Source: Streptomyces sp. TRM70350 (lineage in GTDB: Bacteria > Actinomycetota > Actinomycetes > Streptomycetales > Streptomycetaceae). From it: a DNA stretch of 61,597 nucleotides. The translations under genes and the position numbers were made by a program. Under the pieces are notes generated by a model, which was not told where the DNA came from, searched no databases, and was given only the letters and a program-made list of their open reading frames with translations. Shown in pieces: positions 32,791 to 40,341 of this stretch. The DNA lies in assembly GCF_019219825.1 (NCBI RefSeq), contig NZ_JAHUXH010000038.1, positions 1 to 61,597 on the forward strand, read 5' to 3'. Position 1 is the first letter of the stretch. Every line of letters begins with the position of its first letter.

Positions 32791-33774
32791 TCAGGCGTAG
32801 CGGTCGAAAAGGGCTTGGAGGTAGTCCTCCAGCCGCCTGGTCAACAGGGCAGGGGTCAGGTCGGCGCGGCCCACCTCGCGCCAGGGGACAGCGACCTTCT
32901 CGGCGTCCGGAGCGAAGGCCAGGGCGTCCAGCAGACGCCAGTAGAGATGGGCGGCGGGACCTTCGGCAAGCGTCCCTCCCGCCGCGACGTAGCGGTCGGC
33001 GAAGCGCATGCCCGCCGGAACCCCGTGCAGCAGAGTCAGGGCCGTCGAGCAGTGGGCCACGTCCAGGTCGGCCGGCCCCCAAGAGGTCTCCACCCAGTCG
33101 ACGACGCCGCTGATCCGCGGATCGTCGCCGTCGCCCGTGAAGAGGACATTTCCGGGATGGAAGTCCCGGTGCAGGAAGCAGGCCAGGTACTCCGGGGGCT
33201 CGCGGCGGATCACGTTCACGGCCCGTTGCCACAGTTCGGGCCGCTCGGTGTGCTCGGGCGGGCGCACCCGTTCGGGAGAGGTCCACGCCTGATAGGTGCG
33301 AGGCCGTGTCTCTGCGGTCACCGGCAGCCGGTGGATGCGCAGCAACTGGCGGGCCGGCAGCTCGGCCCGCCGGTCGGCGCCCTCATCAGCCAGGCGCACG
33401 GTGCCGGGCAGCAGGGACATCAGCAAGGAGGGGTGGTCGCAGTACTGCGCGGTCGCGTCCACGGCCACCAGCGTGGCCGCGGGCACATCCGTGCCGCCGA
33501 GCAGGCGCAGAACGGCTGCCTCGCGGGTCAGCAGGCCCTCCGCGTGCCGAACGAAGAAGGGCCTGACGAACGACCGCAGGACCAGCGAGCGCCGACCGCC
33601 CGGCCCGCGGATGTCCAGACGGCGCATCTCCGACGTCCAGCCGCCCCGCAACCGCGCGACGTCGTCGATGCGTTCAGCCTCGGGCAGCCCCTTCTCCACC
33701 CAGGCACGCGTCGCGCTCCAGCCCTCGTCCTCAAGATCGGCACCGATGCGCTCGGCCCCCTCGCCCGTCACCAT
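32791..33774 (-). CDS. Aminoglycoside phosphotransferase (APH)-family kinase-like protein
   Basis: 327 aa. N-lobe with RLRGGWTSEMRRLDI; Brenner-type catalytic motif CFLHRDFHPGNVLF (about 210-223) with the catalytic Asp, and the metal motif VVDWVETSWGPADLDVAHC (about 235-253). APH-fold enzymes phosphorylate aminoglycosides, choline, homoserine or other small molecules; nothing here fixes the substrate. Convergent with the copper gene across 76 bp. Confidence 0.85.
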   Translation of the reverse strand: MVTGEGAERIGADLEDEGWSATRAWVEKGLPEAERIDDVARLRGGWTSEMRRLDIRGPGGRRSLVLRSFVRPFFVRHAEGLLTREAAVLRLLGGTDVPAATLVAVDATAQYCDHPSLLMSLLPGTVRLADEGADRRAELPARQLLRIHRLPVTAETRPRTYQAWTSPERVRPPEHTERPELWQRAVNVIRREPPEYLACFLHRDFHPGNVLFTGDGDDPRISGVVDWVETSWGPADLDVAHCSTALTLLHGVPAGMRFADRYVAAGGTLAEGPAAHLYWRLLDALAFAPDAEKVAVPWREVGRADLTPALLTRRLEDYLQALFDRYA

Positions 33775-33810
33775 GAAGGCAGGCTGTCCACCTCACCGGG
33801 ACGACCCGGG

Positions 33811-33844
33811 CGGAACATCACGAAGGGCCCGGTCCAGTGGACCG
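33811..33844 (-). repeat. Inverted 34-bp copy of the tRNA-Ser(CGA) terminator region
   Basis: Exact reverse complement of 27879-27912: CGGAACATCACGAAGGGCCC then GGTCCAGTGGACCG. Upstream of the APH gene, 5.9 kb from the tRNA. The rest of 33775-34102 holds no gene, apart from AATGAGACGGAAACTGAGAC at 33915-33934, a motif shared with 57.4 and 61.1 kb. Confidence 0.9.
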
Positions 33845-34102
33845 TGTTCGGGCAGTCCGCGCGCCCGGCCGCAAGGCTCTGGTGAACGGCCGTGGACGGC
33901 GGTGTACGGGGATGAATGAGACGGAAACTGAGACGGGCCGAGGGATCTCCACGCCTTGGCTTCCTGGGCTGCAAGCTGAACCGCCGAGCCGTGATGCGGC
34001 GCCGCCTCCGCCCAGTCTGCGCCGCGGCTACGACGCCGCGGTAGTCGACGGTCGTGAGGGAGAACCAAGCCTGCATCCTGTGCGCCCGCTCGGGCACGCC
34101 GA

Positions 34103-34351
34103 TCAACAATCTTCAACTTCAGGCAGGCGATCCCAGACCTCGCCCTCACACCGCAGTTCGAAGCCTTCCTGGGCAGCGACGCTCCTAGCGTGCTCCTTGC
34201 TGCGGATTTCAACGTGCCAGTATGTCTTCGGACCTGTGTATGTGTCGAAACGGTCGTCCTGCACAGTGCGCCAGACCCGGTAGCCGACGCGCCCATGCCT
34301 GTCGGCGACAAGAACCATGATCTGATCAATGCCGGGACGACCCTCATCCAT
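34103..34351 (-). CDS. Hypothetical protein
   Basis: 82 aa from ATG 34351; a TTG at 34393 would add 14 residues. MDEGRPGIDQIMVLVADRHG, GYRVWRTVQDDRFDTYTGPK, then HVEIRSKEHARSVAAQEGFE and an acidic end. No family recognised. Less GC-rich than its neighbours and placed in a zone of rearranged DNA, so possibly acquired. An inverted repeat lies about 140 bp upstream. Confidence 0.5.
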   Translation of the reverse strand: MDEGRPGIDQIMVLVADRHGRVGYRVWRTVQDDRFDTYTGPKTYWHVEIRSKEHARSVAAQEGFELRCEGEVWDRLPEVEDC

Positions 34352-34487
34352 AAGAGGACGATATGTCCCATTCTTTGTCACCGGCAACCGCAACGGGGTC
34401 CTGAGTTACGGTGCCCACCGTGGCCCTTCCAGCGGCGACACGTTGCGGGGCGTACGGCACTGTCGCAGCGCCGGGCGGTCAACCGGT

Positions 34488-34517
34488 CACGTGTTACGCA
34501 TATGGGTGCAACACGTG
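34488..34517. promoter_or_regulatory. Inverted repeat CACGTGTT / AACACGTG
   Basis: Perfect 8-bp arms at 34488-34495 and 34510-34517, spacer 14 bp. Lies upstream of the 82-aa hypothetical gene and 80 bp from the IS3 remnant. Could be an operator; no regulator is evident. Confidence 0.3.
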
Positions 34518-34600
34518 GGGTGTGACAGGAGAGGCACCGACTGTTGCGCCTATGCGCGCAGGTCATCGGGGACTGCTGCATGATCGGGTGACAGCGGGGT

Positions 34601-34768
34601 TTATGCAGCCAGAGCTGCGGGTGGGGTCATGATGGTCTCGTATTCGACGGGGGTCAATCGGGCCAGGCGTTTCTGGCGCCGGCGCTGGTGGTAGGTGCGC
34701 TCGGTCCAGGTCACGATCGCGATCCGCAACTCCTGGCGGGTGGCCCAGGTACGGCGGTCGAGAACGGT
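34601..34768 (-). mobile_element. IS3-family transposase OrfB, C-terminal remnant
   Basis: Minus-strand frame reads TVLDRRTWATRQELRIAIVT, WTERTYHQRRRQKRLARLTP and VEYETIM, ending with TAA at 34601. This is the end of an IS3-type DDE integrase (the W-I-E-x-x-Y-N-R-R-R-R-H-S region). Only about 50 codons remain; the rest was replaced at 34768/34769 by a piece of the copper gene. A TGATCGGGTGACAG sequence just beyond the stop (about 34581) may be the IS end. Confidence 0.7.
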
Positions 34769-35029
34769 CGCCGTACCACCCATCCCGCACCCGGCATCGC
34801 GTTCTCCGTCGCGCCGGCCGTCACCGAACTGCGCCTCACCTTCACCCTGCGCGCCCAGGATGTCGGCCCGATCGACGCCGAGCTGGAGAACCGGGGCGGC
34901 TACCGGGGTACGGACCAGCTCCCGCTGCCCGGCACCTGGACCATGAAGATCACGGTCCGGACGACGGACATCGACCAGGTGACTCTGGAGAAGGATGTCC
35001 GGGTGGGCCAGCCGGAGAATCGGGCCTGA
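34769..35029 (+). pseudogene. Internally deleted partial copy of the CopC-CopD gene
   Basis: 34769-34823 corresponds to 31659-31713 (RRTTHPAPGIA) and 34824 onward to 32521-32714 (ELRLTFTLRAQDVGPIDAEL through EKDVRVG). About 0.8 kb in between is missing, joined in frame, with a further 6-bp deletion at LRLPLP. No start or CopC domain. It abuts the transposase remnant at 34768. Confidence 0.85.
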
Positions 35030-35640
35030 CGTGGCACCGGGCGTCTGGCAGAGCCCGGCCGGTCGCCGGGACCTGGAGGATGAGCCGAACGTCTGCACGG
35101 ACGTTGACGGCCGTGGTGATCCTCGGGCTGCTGGACACCGCACGGTGTGCGTGGTGTCCGGGGCTTCCGCACGTCTGGCTCAGCGCAGAGCCTCGATGGC
35201 CCTCAGGATCAGCGTGCGTGCCTCGGCCCCATACACCGCCATGCCGCGCAGTTGCTCAAACGCGCGCAGGTACAGGAGGTCACCGGCACGCGCCGTGCGG
35301 TCCCCCTGCGCTCCGGCCCTCGCGCCTCCCACATCGACCCCGACGGTCCCCGCGCGCTTCTCGAACGGGACGGCACGGCATGGAAGGTGTCGGTGTTGCC
35401 GCCGACGCGGCCGAGGCCCGAACATTTCTGGGTCACGTACCTGCCCCGGCACCGGAAGGCGCCTCGGGCATCCGGCCCCCCGGTCAGGAGCCCCGCCGAG
35501 GTCGTCATCGCAAGCCCTGACCGGCCGAAGCGGGGGCGTGGTTTGACTCTGTTGGTTTCTGTGGCATCCCCGCCGGTTATCTCCGCCACACCTGATTGTG
35601 ACGGTTACGTTTCAACAAAAGTGACGTCCGCCCTTGACGT
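35030..35640. other. Gene-poor degenerate spacer
   Basis: Overlapping open frames on both strands but no convincing start or family. A minus-strand end AGDLLYLRAFEQLRGMAVYG ending in AIEALR (stop at 35180) and a plus-strand LERDGTAWKVSVLPPTRPRP look protein-like but truncated. Probably broken genes left by the rearrangements to the left. Confidence 0.4.
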
Positions 35641-35648
35641 ATGACCGG

Positions 35649-35714
35649 ACATGAGGCTGTTATTACGCCACCCTCATGTTCGGTCAGGTTGATTTCTGAT
35701 TGGTTTCGACCAAT
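35649..35714 (+). promoter_or_regulatory. Putative operators of the galactoside operon
   Basis: Two inverted repeats: ACATGAGG (35649-35656) / CCTCATGT (35672-35679), and ATTGGT-TTCG-ACCAAT (35699-35714), the latter 34 bp before the binding-protein ATG. No sugar regulator gene is in the window, so the factor is encoded elsewhere. Confidence 0.45.
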
Positions 35715-35748
35715 TTCGGACCGGACCCCTGTTCCCCCAGGAGCCGTC

Positions 35749-37059
35749 ATGCACAGAACTCCCTCCGGTCTCACCCTCCCGAGCCCGAGCCGCCGTACCC
35801 TCCTGCGCGGCGTGGGCGGCGCAGCCGTTCTCGGTGCCGGCATACCCCTGCTCAGCGCCTGCGGGGGCAGTGGAACCGCCGCCGACCCGAAGACCGTCAC
35901 GCTCGGCTCCAAGGCGTCCGACCCGGTGCCGAAGAAGGCGTTCGCCGACATCTACGCGGCCTTCCAGAAGGAGTCCGGGCTCACGGTCGACGTGAACACC
36001 AAGGACTCCAACACCTTCCAGGAGCAGATCAACTCCTACCTCCAGGGCACGCCGGACGACGTGTTCACCTGGTTCGCGGGCTACCGGATGCAGTTCTTCG
36101 CGGCCAAGGGCCTCGCCACCCCGATCGACGAGGTGTGGCAGAAGATCGGCGGGAACTTCCCCGACGCGATGCACAAGCTCAGCAAGGGCGAGGACGGCAA
36201 GTACTACCTCGTGCCGCTCTACACGTACCCCTGGGCGGTCTTCTACCGGAAGAGCGTCTTCCAGGAGAAGGGGTACGAAGTCCCCACCACCTGGGACGAC
36301 TTCATCGCCCTGTGCAAGCAGATGCAGCAGGACAAGCTGGTTCCGATCGCCTTCGGCGACAAGGACGCCTGGCCCGCGCTCGGCACCTTCGACCAGATCA
36401 ACTTCCGCGCCAACGGCTACGACTTCCACGTCGAGCTGATGGCGGGCAAGGCCTCCTGGACCGACGCCAAGGTGCGCAAGGTCTTCGACCTGTGGACCGA
36501 GATCCTCCCCTACCACCAGGAGGGCGCCGTCGGCCGCACCTGGCAGGACGCCGCCCAGACCCTGGCCTCCAAGAAGGCCGGCATGTATCTGATGGGCACG
36601 TTCGTCGCCCAGCAGTTCACCGACAAGGCCGCCCTGGAGGACCTCGACTTCTTCGCCTTCCCGGAGATCGACCCGGCCTACGGCCAGGACACCGTCGAGG
36701 CGCCGACCGACGGCTTCATGATGAGCAGGAGCCCGAAGAACAAGTCGGGTTCCCTCAAGCTCCTGGAGTACCTGGGCACGCCGGCCGCCGAGGAGATCTA
36801 CCTCAAGTCGGACCCGAGCGTCGTCGCCGCCTCCACCAAGGCCGACACCTCCTCGTACACCACCCTTCAGAAGAAGGCGTACGACATGATCGCCGACGCC
36901 AAGAACCTCACCCAGTTCATGGACCGCGACAGCCGTCCGGACTTCACCTCCACGGTGATGCAGCCCGCGCTGCAGAAGTTCGTCCGCGACCCCAAGGGTG
37001 TCGACAGCCTGCTCTCGTCCATCGAGCGCCAGAAGAAGACGATCTTCGCGTCCTCATGA
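35749..37059 (+). CDS. Sugar ABC transporter substrate-binding lipoprotein
   Basis: 436 aa from ATG 35749 with CAGGAG upstream. Twin-arginine signal SRRTLLRGVGG and lipobox LLSAC (about 35-39) indicate Tat-exported lipoprotein. The mature part is a cluster B sugar-binding protein (INSYLQGTPDDVFTWFAGYR; KYYLVPLYTYPWAVFYRKSV; FGDKDAWPALGTFDQ). Downstream GH36 and GH42 genes point to alpha/beta-galactosides such as raffinose- or lacto-type oligosaccharides. Stop overlaps the permease start (ATGA). Confidence 0.92.
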   Translation: MHRTPSGLTLPSPSRRTLLRGVGGAAVLGAGIPLLSACGGSGTAADPKTVTLGSKASDPVPKKAFADIYAAFQKESGLTVDVNTKDSNTFQEQINSYLQGTPDDVFTWFAGYRMQFFAAKGLATPIDEVWQKIGGNFPDAMHKLSKGEDGKYYLVPLYTYPWAVFYRKSVFQEKGYEVPTTWDDFIALCKQMQQDKLVPIAFGDKDAWPALGTFDQINFRANGYDFHVELMAGKASWTDAKVRKVFDLWTEILPYHQEGAVGRTWQDAAQTLASKKAGMYLMGTFVAQQFTDKAALEDLDFFAFPEIDPAYGQDTVEAPTDGFMMSRSPKNKSGSLKLLEYLGTPAAEEIYLKSDPSVVAASTKADTSSYTTLQKKAYDMIADAKNLTQFMDRDSRPDFTSTVMQPALQKFVRDPKGVDSLLSSIERQKKTIFASS

Positions 37060-38039
37060 CCACGAACATCACCAAGGAGAACCCGGAGGCGGCCGCCGTG
37101 CCGCCTCCGGGCGCTGCCCCCGCCAAGAAGCAGAAGGTGCCCACGGGCCACCGCCGTCTGCTCACCCGTCGCGACCGGTTCACGCTGGGCATGATGGCGA
37201 CCCTGCCGACGATCCTGCACGTCGCCCTGGTCTGGGTGACCGCGCTCGCCTCCGTCGCGCTCGCCTTCACCACCTGGGACGGCATCGGCTTCGACGCGAT
37301 CCACTGGGTCGGGCTGCAGAACTTCAAGGAACTGTTCGAGCAGAACCCGCAGTTCTGGCCGGCCGTGCAGCACAACGTCGTCTGGTTCGTCGTACTGATC
37401 GTGATCCCGACGCCGCTGGGGCTGTTCCTCGCCGTGCAACTGGACAAGAAGATCCGGTTCAGCCGCGTCTACCAGACGGCGTTCTTCCTGCCGGTCGTGC
37501 TGTCCATGGCCGTCATCGGATTCGTCTGGCAGCTGGTCTACAACCCCGACACCGGCCTGATCAACAGCATCATCGGCGCCAACGAGCCCGGCAAGTACAT
37601 CGACTGGATAGGCGACCCGGACCTCAACCTCTGGGCCGTCCTCGTCGCCGCGTCCTGGCGGCACACCGGCTACATGATGATCCTCTACCTGGCCGGTCTG
37701 AAGGGCGTCGACCCCTCCCTGCGCGAGGCCTCCGCGATCGACGGCGCCAACGAGTGGCAGACGTTCAAGAACGTCGTCTTCCCGGCGCTGCGCCCGACCA
37801 ACACGATCGTCCTGGTCGTCACCATCATCGAGGCCCTGCGCGCCTTCGACCTCGTCTACGTCTTCAACGGCGGCGCCGAGGGCACCGAGCTGCTGTCCAT
37901 CCTGGTGACCACCAACATCATCGGAGAGTCGAGCCGTATCGGATACGGATCGGCCATCGCGGTCGTCCTGCTGCTGATCTCGCTCGTCGTGATCGTTCCC
38001 TACCTGGTGAGCACCTTCCGGAAGGAGCGGCGGGCATGA
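37056..38039 (+). CDS. Sugar ABC transporter permease (MalF type)
   Basis: 327 aa, six membrane helices after a 45-residue hydrophilic N-terminus. The cytoplasmic coupling (EAA) loop is EASAIDGANEWQTFKNVVFP (about 228-247). Pairs with the next permease. No ATPase gene is present, so a shared MsiK-type ATPase encoded elsewhere is likely, as is usual in Streptomyces. ATGA overlaps on both sides. Confidence 0.92.
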   Translation: MTTNITKENPEAAAVPPPGAAPAKKQKVPTGHRRLLTRRDRFTLGMMATLPTILHVALVWVTALASVALAFTTWDGIGFDAIHWVGLQNFKELFEQNPQFWPAVQHNVVWFVVLIVIPTPLGLFLAVQLDKKIRFSRVYQTAFFLPVVLSMAVIGFVWQLVYNPDTGLINSIIGANEPGKYIDWIGDPDLNLWAVLVAASWRHTGYMMILYLAGLKGVDPSLREASAIDGANEWQTFKNVVFPALRPTNTIVLVVTIIEALRAFDLVYVFNGGAEGTELLSILVTTNIIGESSRIGYGSAIAVVLLLISLVVIVPYLVSTFRKERRA

Positions 38040-38959
38040 GCACAGCGACAGTCCCTTCGACGACTGCGACGACTGCGACGACTTCGCAGACCGCGAAGAA
38101 GCGCGCGCCGGTCCGGCCCGGCCGCGTCCTGCTGCACGTCGTCCTCGCCACCATGGCGCTGGCCTGGCTGGCCCCGCTGCTGTGGGCGATCTACGCGGCC
38201 CTGCGCCCGTACGCCGAGACCAGCGAGAAGGGGTACGTGTCCCTCCCGGACACGCTCGACTTCGACAACTTCACCAACGCGTTCACGCAGTCGGACATGA
38301 CGCACTACTTCGTGAACACGCTGGTGATCGCCGTCCCGGCGGTGCTGCTGACCCTGTTCCTGTCGTCGATGGTGGCCTTCTACGTCAGCCGCTTCGACTT
38401 CCGGGTCAACCTGGCCCTGCTGCTGGTCTTCACGGCCGGCAACCTGCTGCCCCAGCAGGTCATCATCACCCCGCTGTACCGGCTGTACCTCCTGGTGGAC
38501 CTGCCCGGCATCACGATGAGCGGCAAGCTGTACGACTCCGCTCTCGGGCTCGTGCTCATCCACGTGGCGTTCCAGTCGGGGTTCTGCGCGTTCGTGCTGA
38601 GCAACTACATGAGGATGCTCCCGCACGAGCTGACCGAGGCCGCGCTGGTCGACGGCGCGTCGGTGTGGCGGCTGTACTGGCAGATCACCCTGCCGCTGTG
38701 CAAGCCCGCGATGGCGGCGCTGGCCACCCTGCTGTCCATCTGGATCTACAACGACTTCTTCTGGGCCCTGGTCCTGATCTCCACCGGCGAGAACATGCCG
38801 ATCACCTCGGCGCTGAACAACCTCTCCGGCCAGTACTTCACCGACCCCAACCTGGTCGCCGCCGGCGCCCTGCTCACCGCGATCCCCACGCTGATCGTCT
38901 ACTTCCTGCTCCAGCGGCAGTTCGTCAGCGGCCTCACGCTCGGCGCCAACAAGGGCTGA
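38036..38959 (+). CDS. Sugar ABC transporter permease (MalG type)
   Basis: 307 aa, six helices, EAA loop EAALVDGASVWRLYWQITLP (about 201-220). N-terminus carries a T-x-A-T-T-A-T-T repeat from a GACGACTGC triplet-type reiteration. ATG 38036 overlaps the previous stop. Ends with FVSGLTLGANKG, the usual MalG-type end. Confidence 0.92.
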   Translation: MSTATVPSTTATTATTSQTAKKRAPVRPGRVLLHVVLATMALAWLAPLLWAIYAALRPYAETSEKGYVSLPDTLDFDNFTNAFTQSDMTHYFVNTLVIAVPAVLLTLFLSSMVAFYVSRFDFRVNLALLLVFTAGNLLPQQVIITPLYRLYLLVDLPGITMSGKLYDSALGLVLIHVAFQSGFCAFVLSNYMRMLPHELTEAALVDGASVWRLYWQITLPLCKPAMAALATLLSIWIYNDFFWALVLISTGENMPITSALNNLSGQYFTDPNLVAAGALLTAIPTLIVYFLLQRQFVSGLTLGANKG

Positions 38960-38972
38960 CAACCCGTTTCAA

Positions 38973-38995
38973 AAAGGGCTGACACCCAGCCCTTT
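38973..38995 (+). terminator. Intercistronic hairpin between transport and hydrolase genes
   Basis: Perfect 9-bp stem AAAGGGCTG (38973-38981) / CAGCCCTTT (38987-38995), 5-nt loop. It may attenuate transcription or protect the 3' end of the transporter mRNA while allowing read-through. TTTCGAAA at 39013-39020 follows, just before the ribosome site of the GH36 gene. Confidence 0.5.
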
Positions 38996-39030
38996 CGAGT
39001 CTTTCCGGGCCATTTCGAAAGAGAACCACC

Positions 39031-40341
39031 GTGTCCCACCCCTTCACGCCGCTGGCCTCCGTGCCCGTGGACGTCACCCGAGCCCGCGTCCACGAGGAGG
39101 GCTGGCAGTCCTGGAGCCCCAGCGGCGCCTACGCCCTCACCGACCGGCCGTACCGCCCGGCCAACGCCAACTGGGCGACCGTCTGCTACCGGCCCGGCGT
39201 CACCGTCCCCGAGGGCACCTTCCAGGGCGAGGGCCTGCTCGCCCTCGACCCGGGCGACGGCACGCCGGTCCGCCTGTGGGCGGCGGCCGACCCGACCCGC
39301 GCGGTCCCGTCGATCCGGCTGGCCGTCGCGGACGGCATCGCGGAGGTGAGCGCCAACGGCCCGGTGAAGGAGTGGACCGGCACGCACATCCAGTCGGTGC
39401 TGGGGGACTGGGCCTCGGCCCTCGGCCTCGGCGCCCCCCGCCCCGCCCCCACCGTCTGGTGCTCCTGGTACGAGTACTTCACCGCCGTCACCGAGGACGA
39501 CATCGACGAGAACCTCCGTGCGATGGACATTCTCGACCTGCCCATCGACGTCGTCCAGATCGACGACGGCTACCAGAGCGCCCTCGGCGACTGGCTCACC
39601 CTCTCCGGCCGCTTCCGCTCCCGCGAGGGCATCGCCGACGCGATCCGCGCCCGGGGCCGCCGGGCGGGCATCTGGACGGCCCCGTTCCTGGTGGACCCGG
39701 CGAGTGCCGTGGCCGCCGAGCACCCGGACTGGCTGGTCAAGGACGCGTCCGGCGCCTTCCTCCACGCGGGCGTCAACTGGGGCCACGACCTCAACGTCCT
39801 GGACACCACCCACCCCGGGGCGGCGGCGTACCTGACGGACGTCTTCCGCACCCTGCGCGCCGAGGGCTACGACTACTTCAAGGTCGACTTCCTCTACGCG
39901 GGCGCGCTGGACGGCGTACGGCACGCGGACGTGGACGCGCTGACGGCGTACCGCTCCGGCATCGAGCTGATCCGCGAGGCGATCGGCGCCGACGCGTACC
40001 TGCTGGGCTGCGGCGCGCCGATCCTCCCCTCGATCGGCCTGTTCGACGCGATGCGGGTCAGCCCGGACACGGCACCGCACCGCCGCCCCGAGGCCGACGA
40101 CTACAGCCAGCCCGGCCAGGACCCCGCCGAGTTCACCGGCGTCGGACGGCAGTGGCAGCACGGCCGTCTCTGGATCAACGACCCCGACTGTCTGATGGCC
40201 CGCCCGGCCGTCGAGACCCGCGAGCGCTGGGCGGCGCACGTCGAGGCGACCGGCGGCCTGATGGCCTCCAGCGACCGCCTGCTGTCCCTGGACGCGTGGG
40301 GCGTGACGACCACCCGCCGCCTGCTGGGAGGTGACCGATGA
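39031..40341 (+). CDS. GH36-type alpha-galactosidase (short form)
   Basis: 436 aa, GTG 39031. TIM-barrel glycosidase of clan GH-D: WCSWYEYFTAVTEDDIDENL, VVQIDDGYQ, the nucleophile Asp in YFKVDFLYAG (about 286) and the acid/base Asp in MRVSPDTAPH (about 346). It lacks most of the N-terminal beta domain of 700-residue GH36 enzymes and has no signal peptide, so it acts in the cytoplasm on imported sugar. ATGA overlap with the GH42 gene. Confidence 0.85.
   Translation: MSHPFTPLASVPVDVTRARVHEEGWQSWSPSGAYALTDRPYRPANANWATVCYRPGVTVPEGTFQGEGLLALDPGDGTPVRLWAAADPTRAVPSIRLAVADGIAEVSANGPVKEWTGTHIQSVLGDWASALGLGAPRPAPTVWCSWYEYFTAVTEDDIDENLRAMDILDLPIDVVQIDDGYQSALGDWLTLSGRFRSREGIADAIRARGRRAGIWTAPFLVDPASAVAAEHPDWLVKDASGAFLHAGVNWGHDLNVLDTTHPGAAAYLTDVFRTLRAEGYDYFKVDFLYAGALDGVRHADVDALTAYRSGIELIREAIGADAYLLGCGAPILPSIGLFDAMRVSPDTAPHRRPEADDYSQPGQDPAEFTGVGRQWQHGRLWINDPDCLMARPAVETRERWAAHVEATGGLMASSDRLLSLDAWGVTTTRRLLGGDR

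Noticed and set aside
35147..35644. 165-codon plus-strand frame as a real gene
   Set aside because: Overlaps plausible minus-strand coding ends, has no ribosome site and no recognised family.
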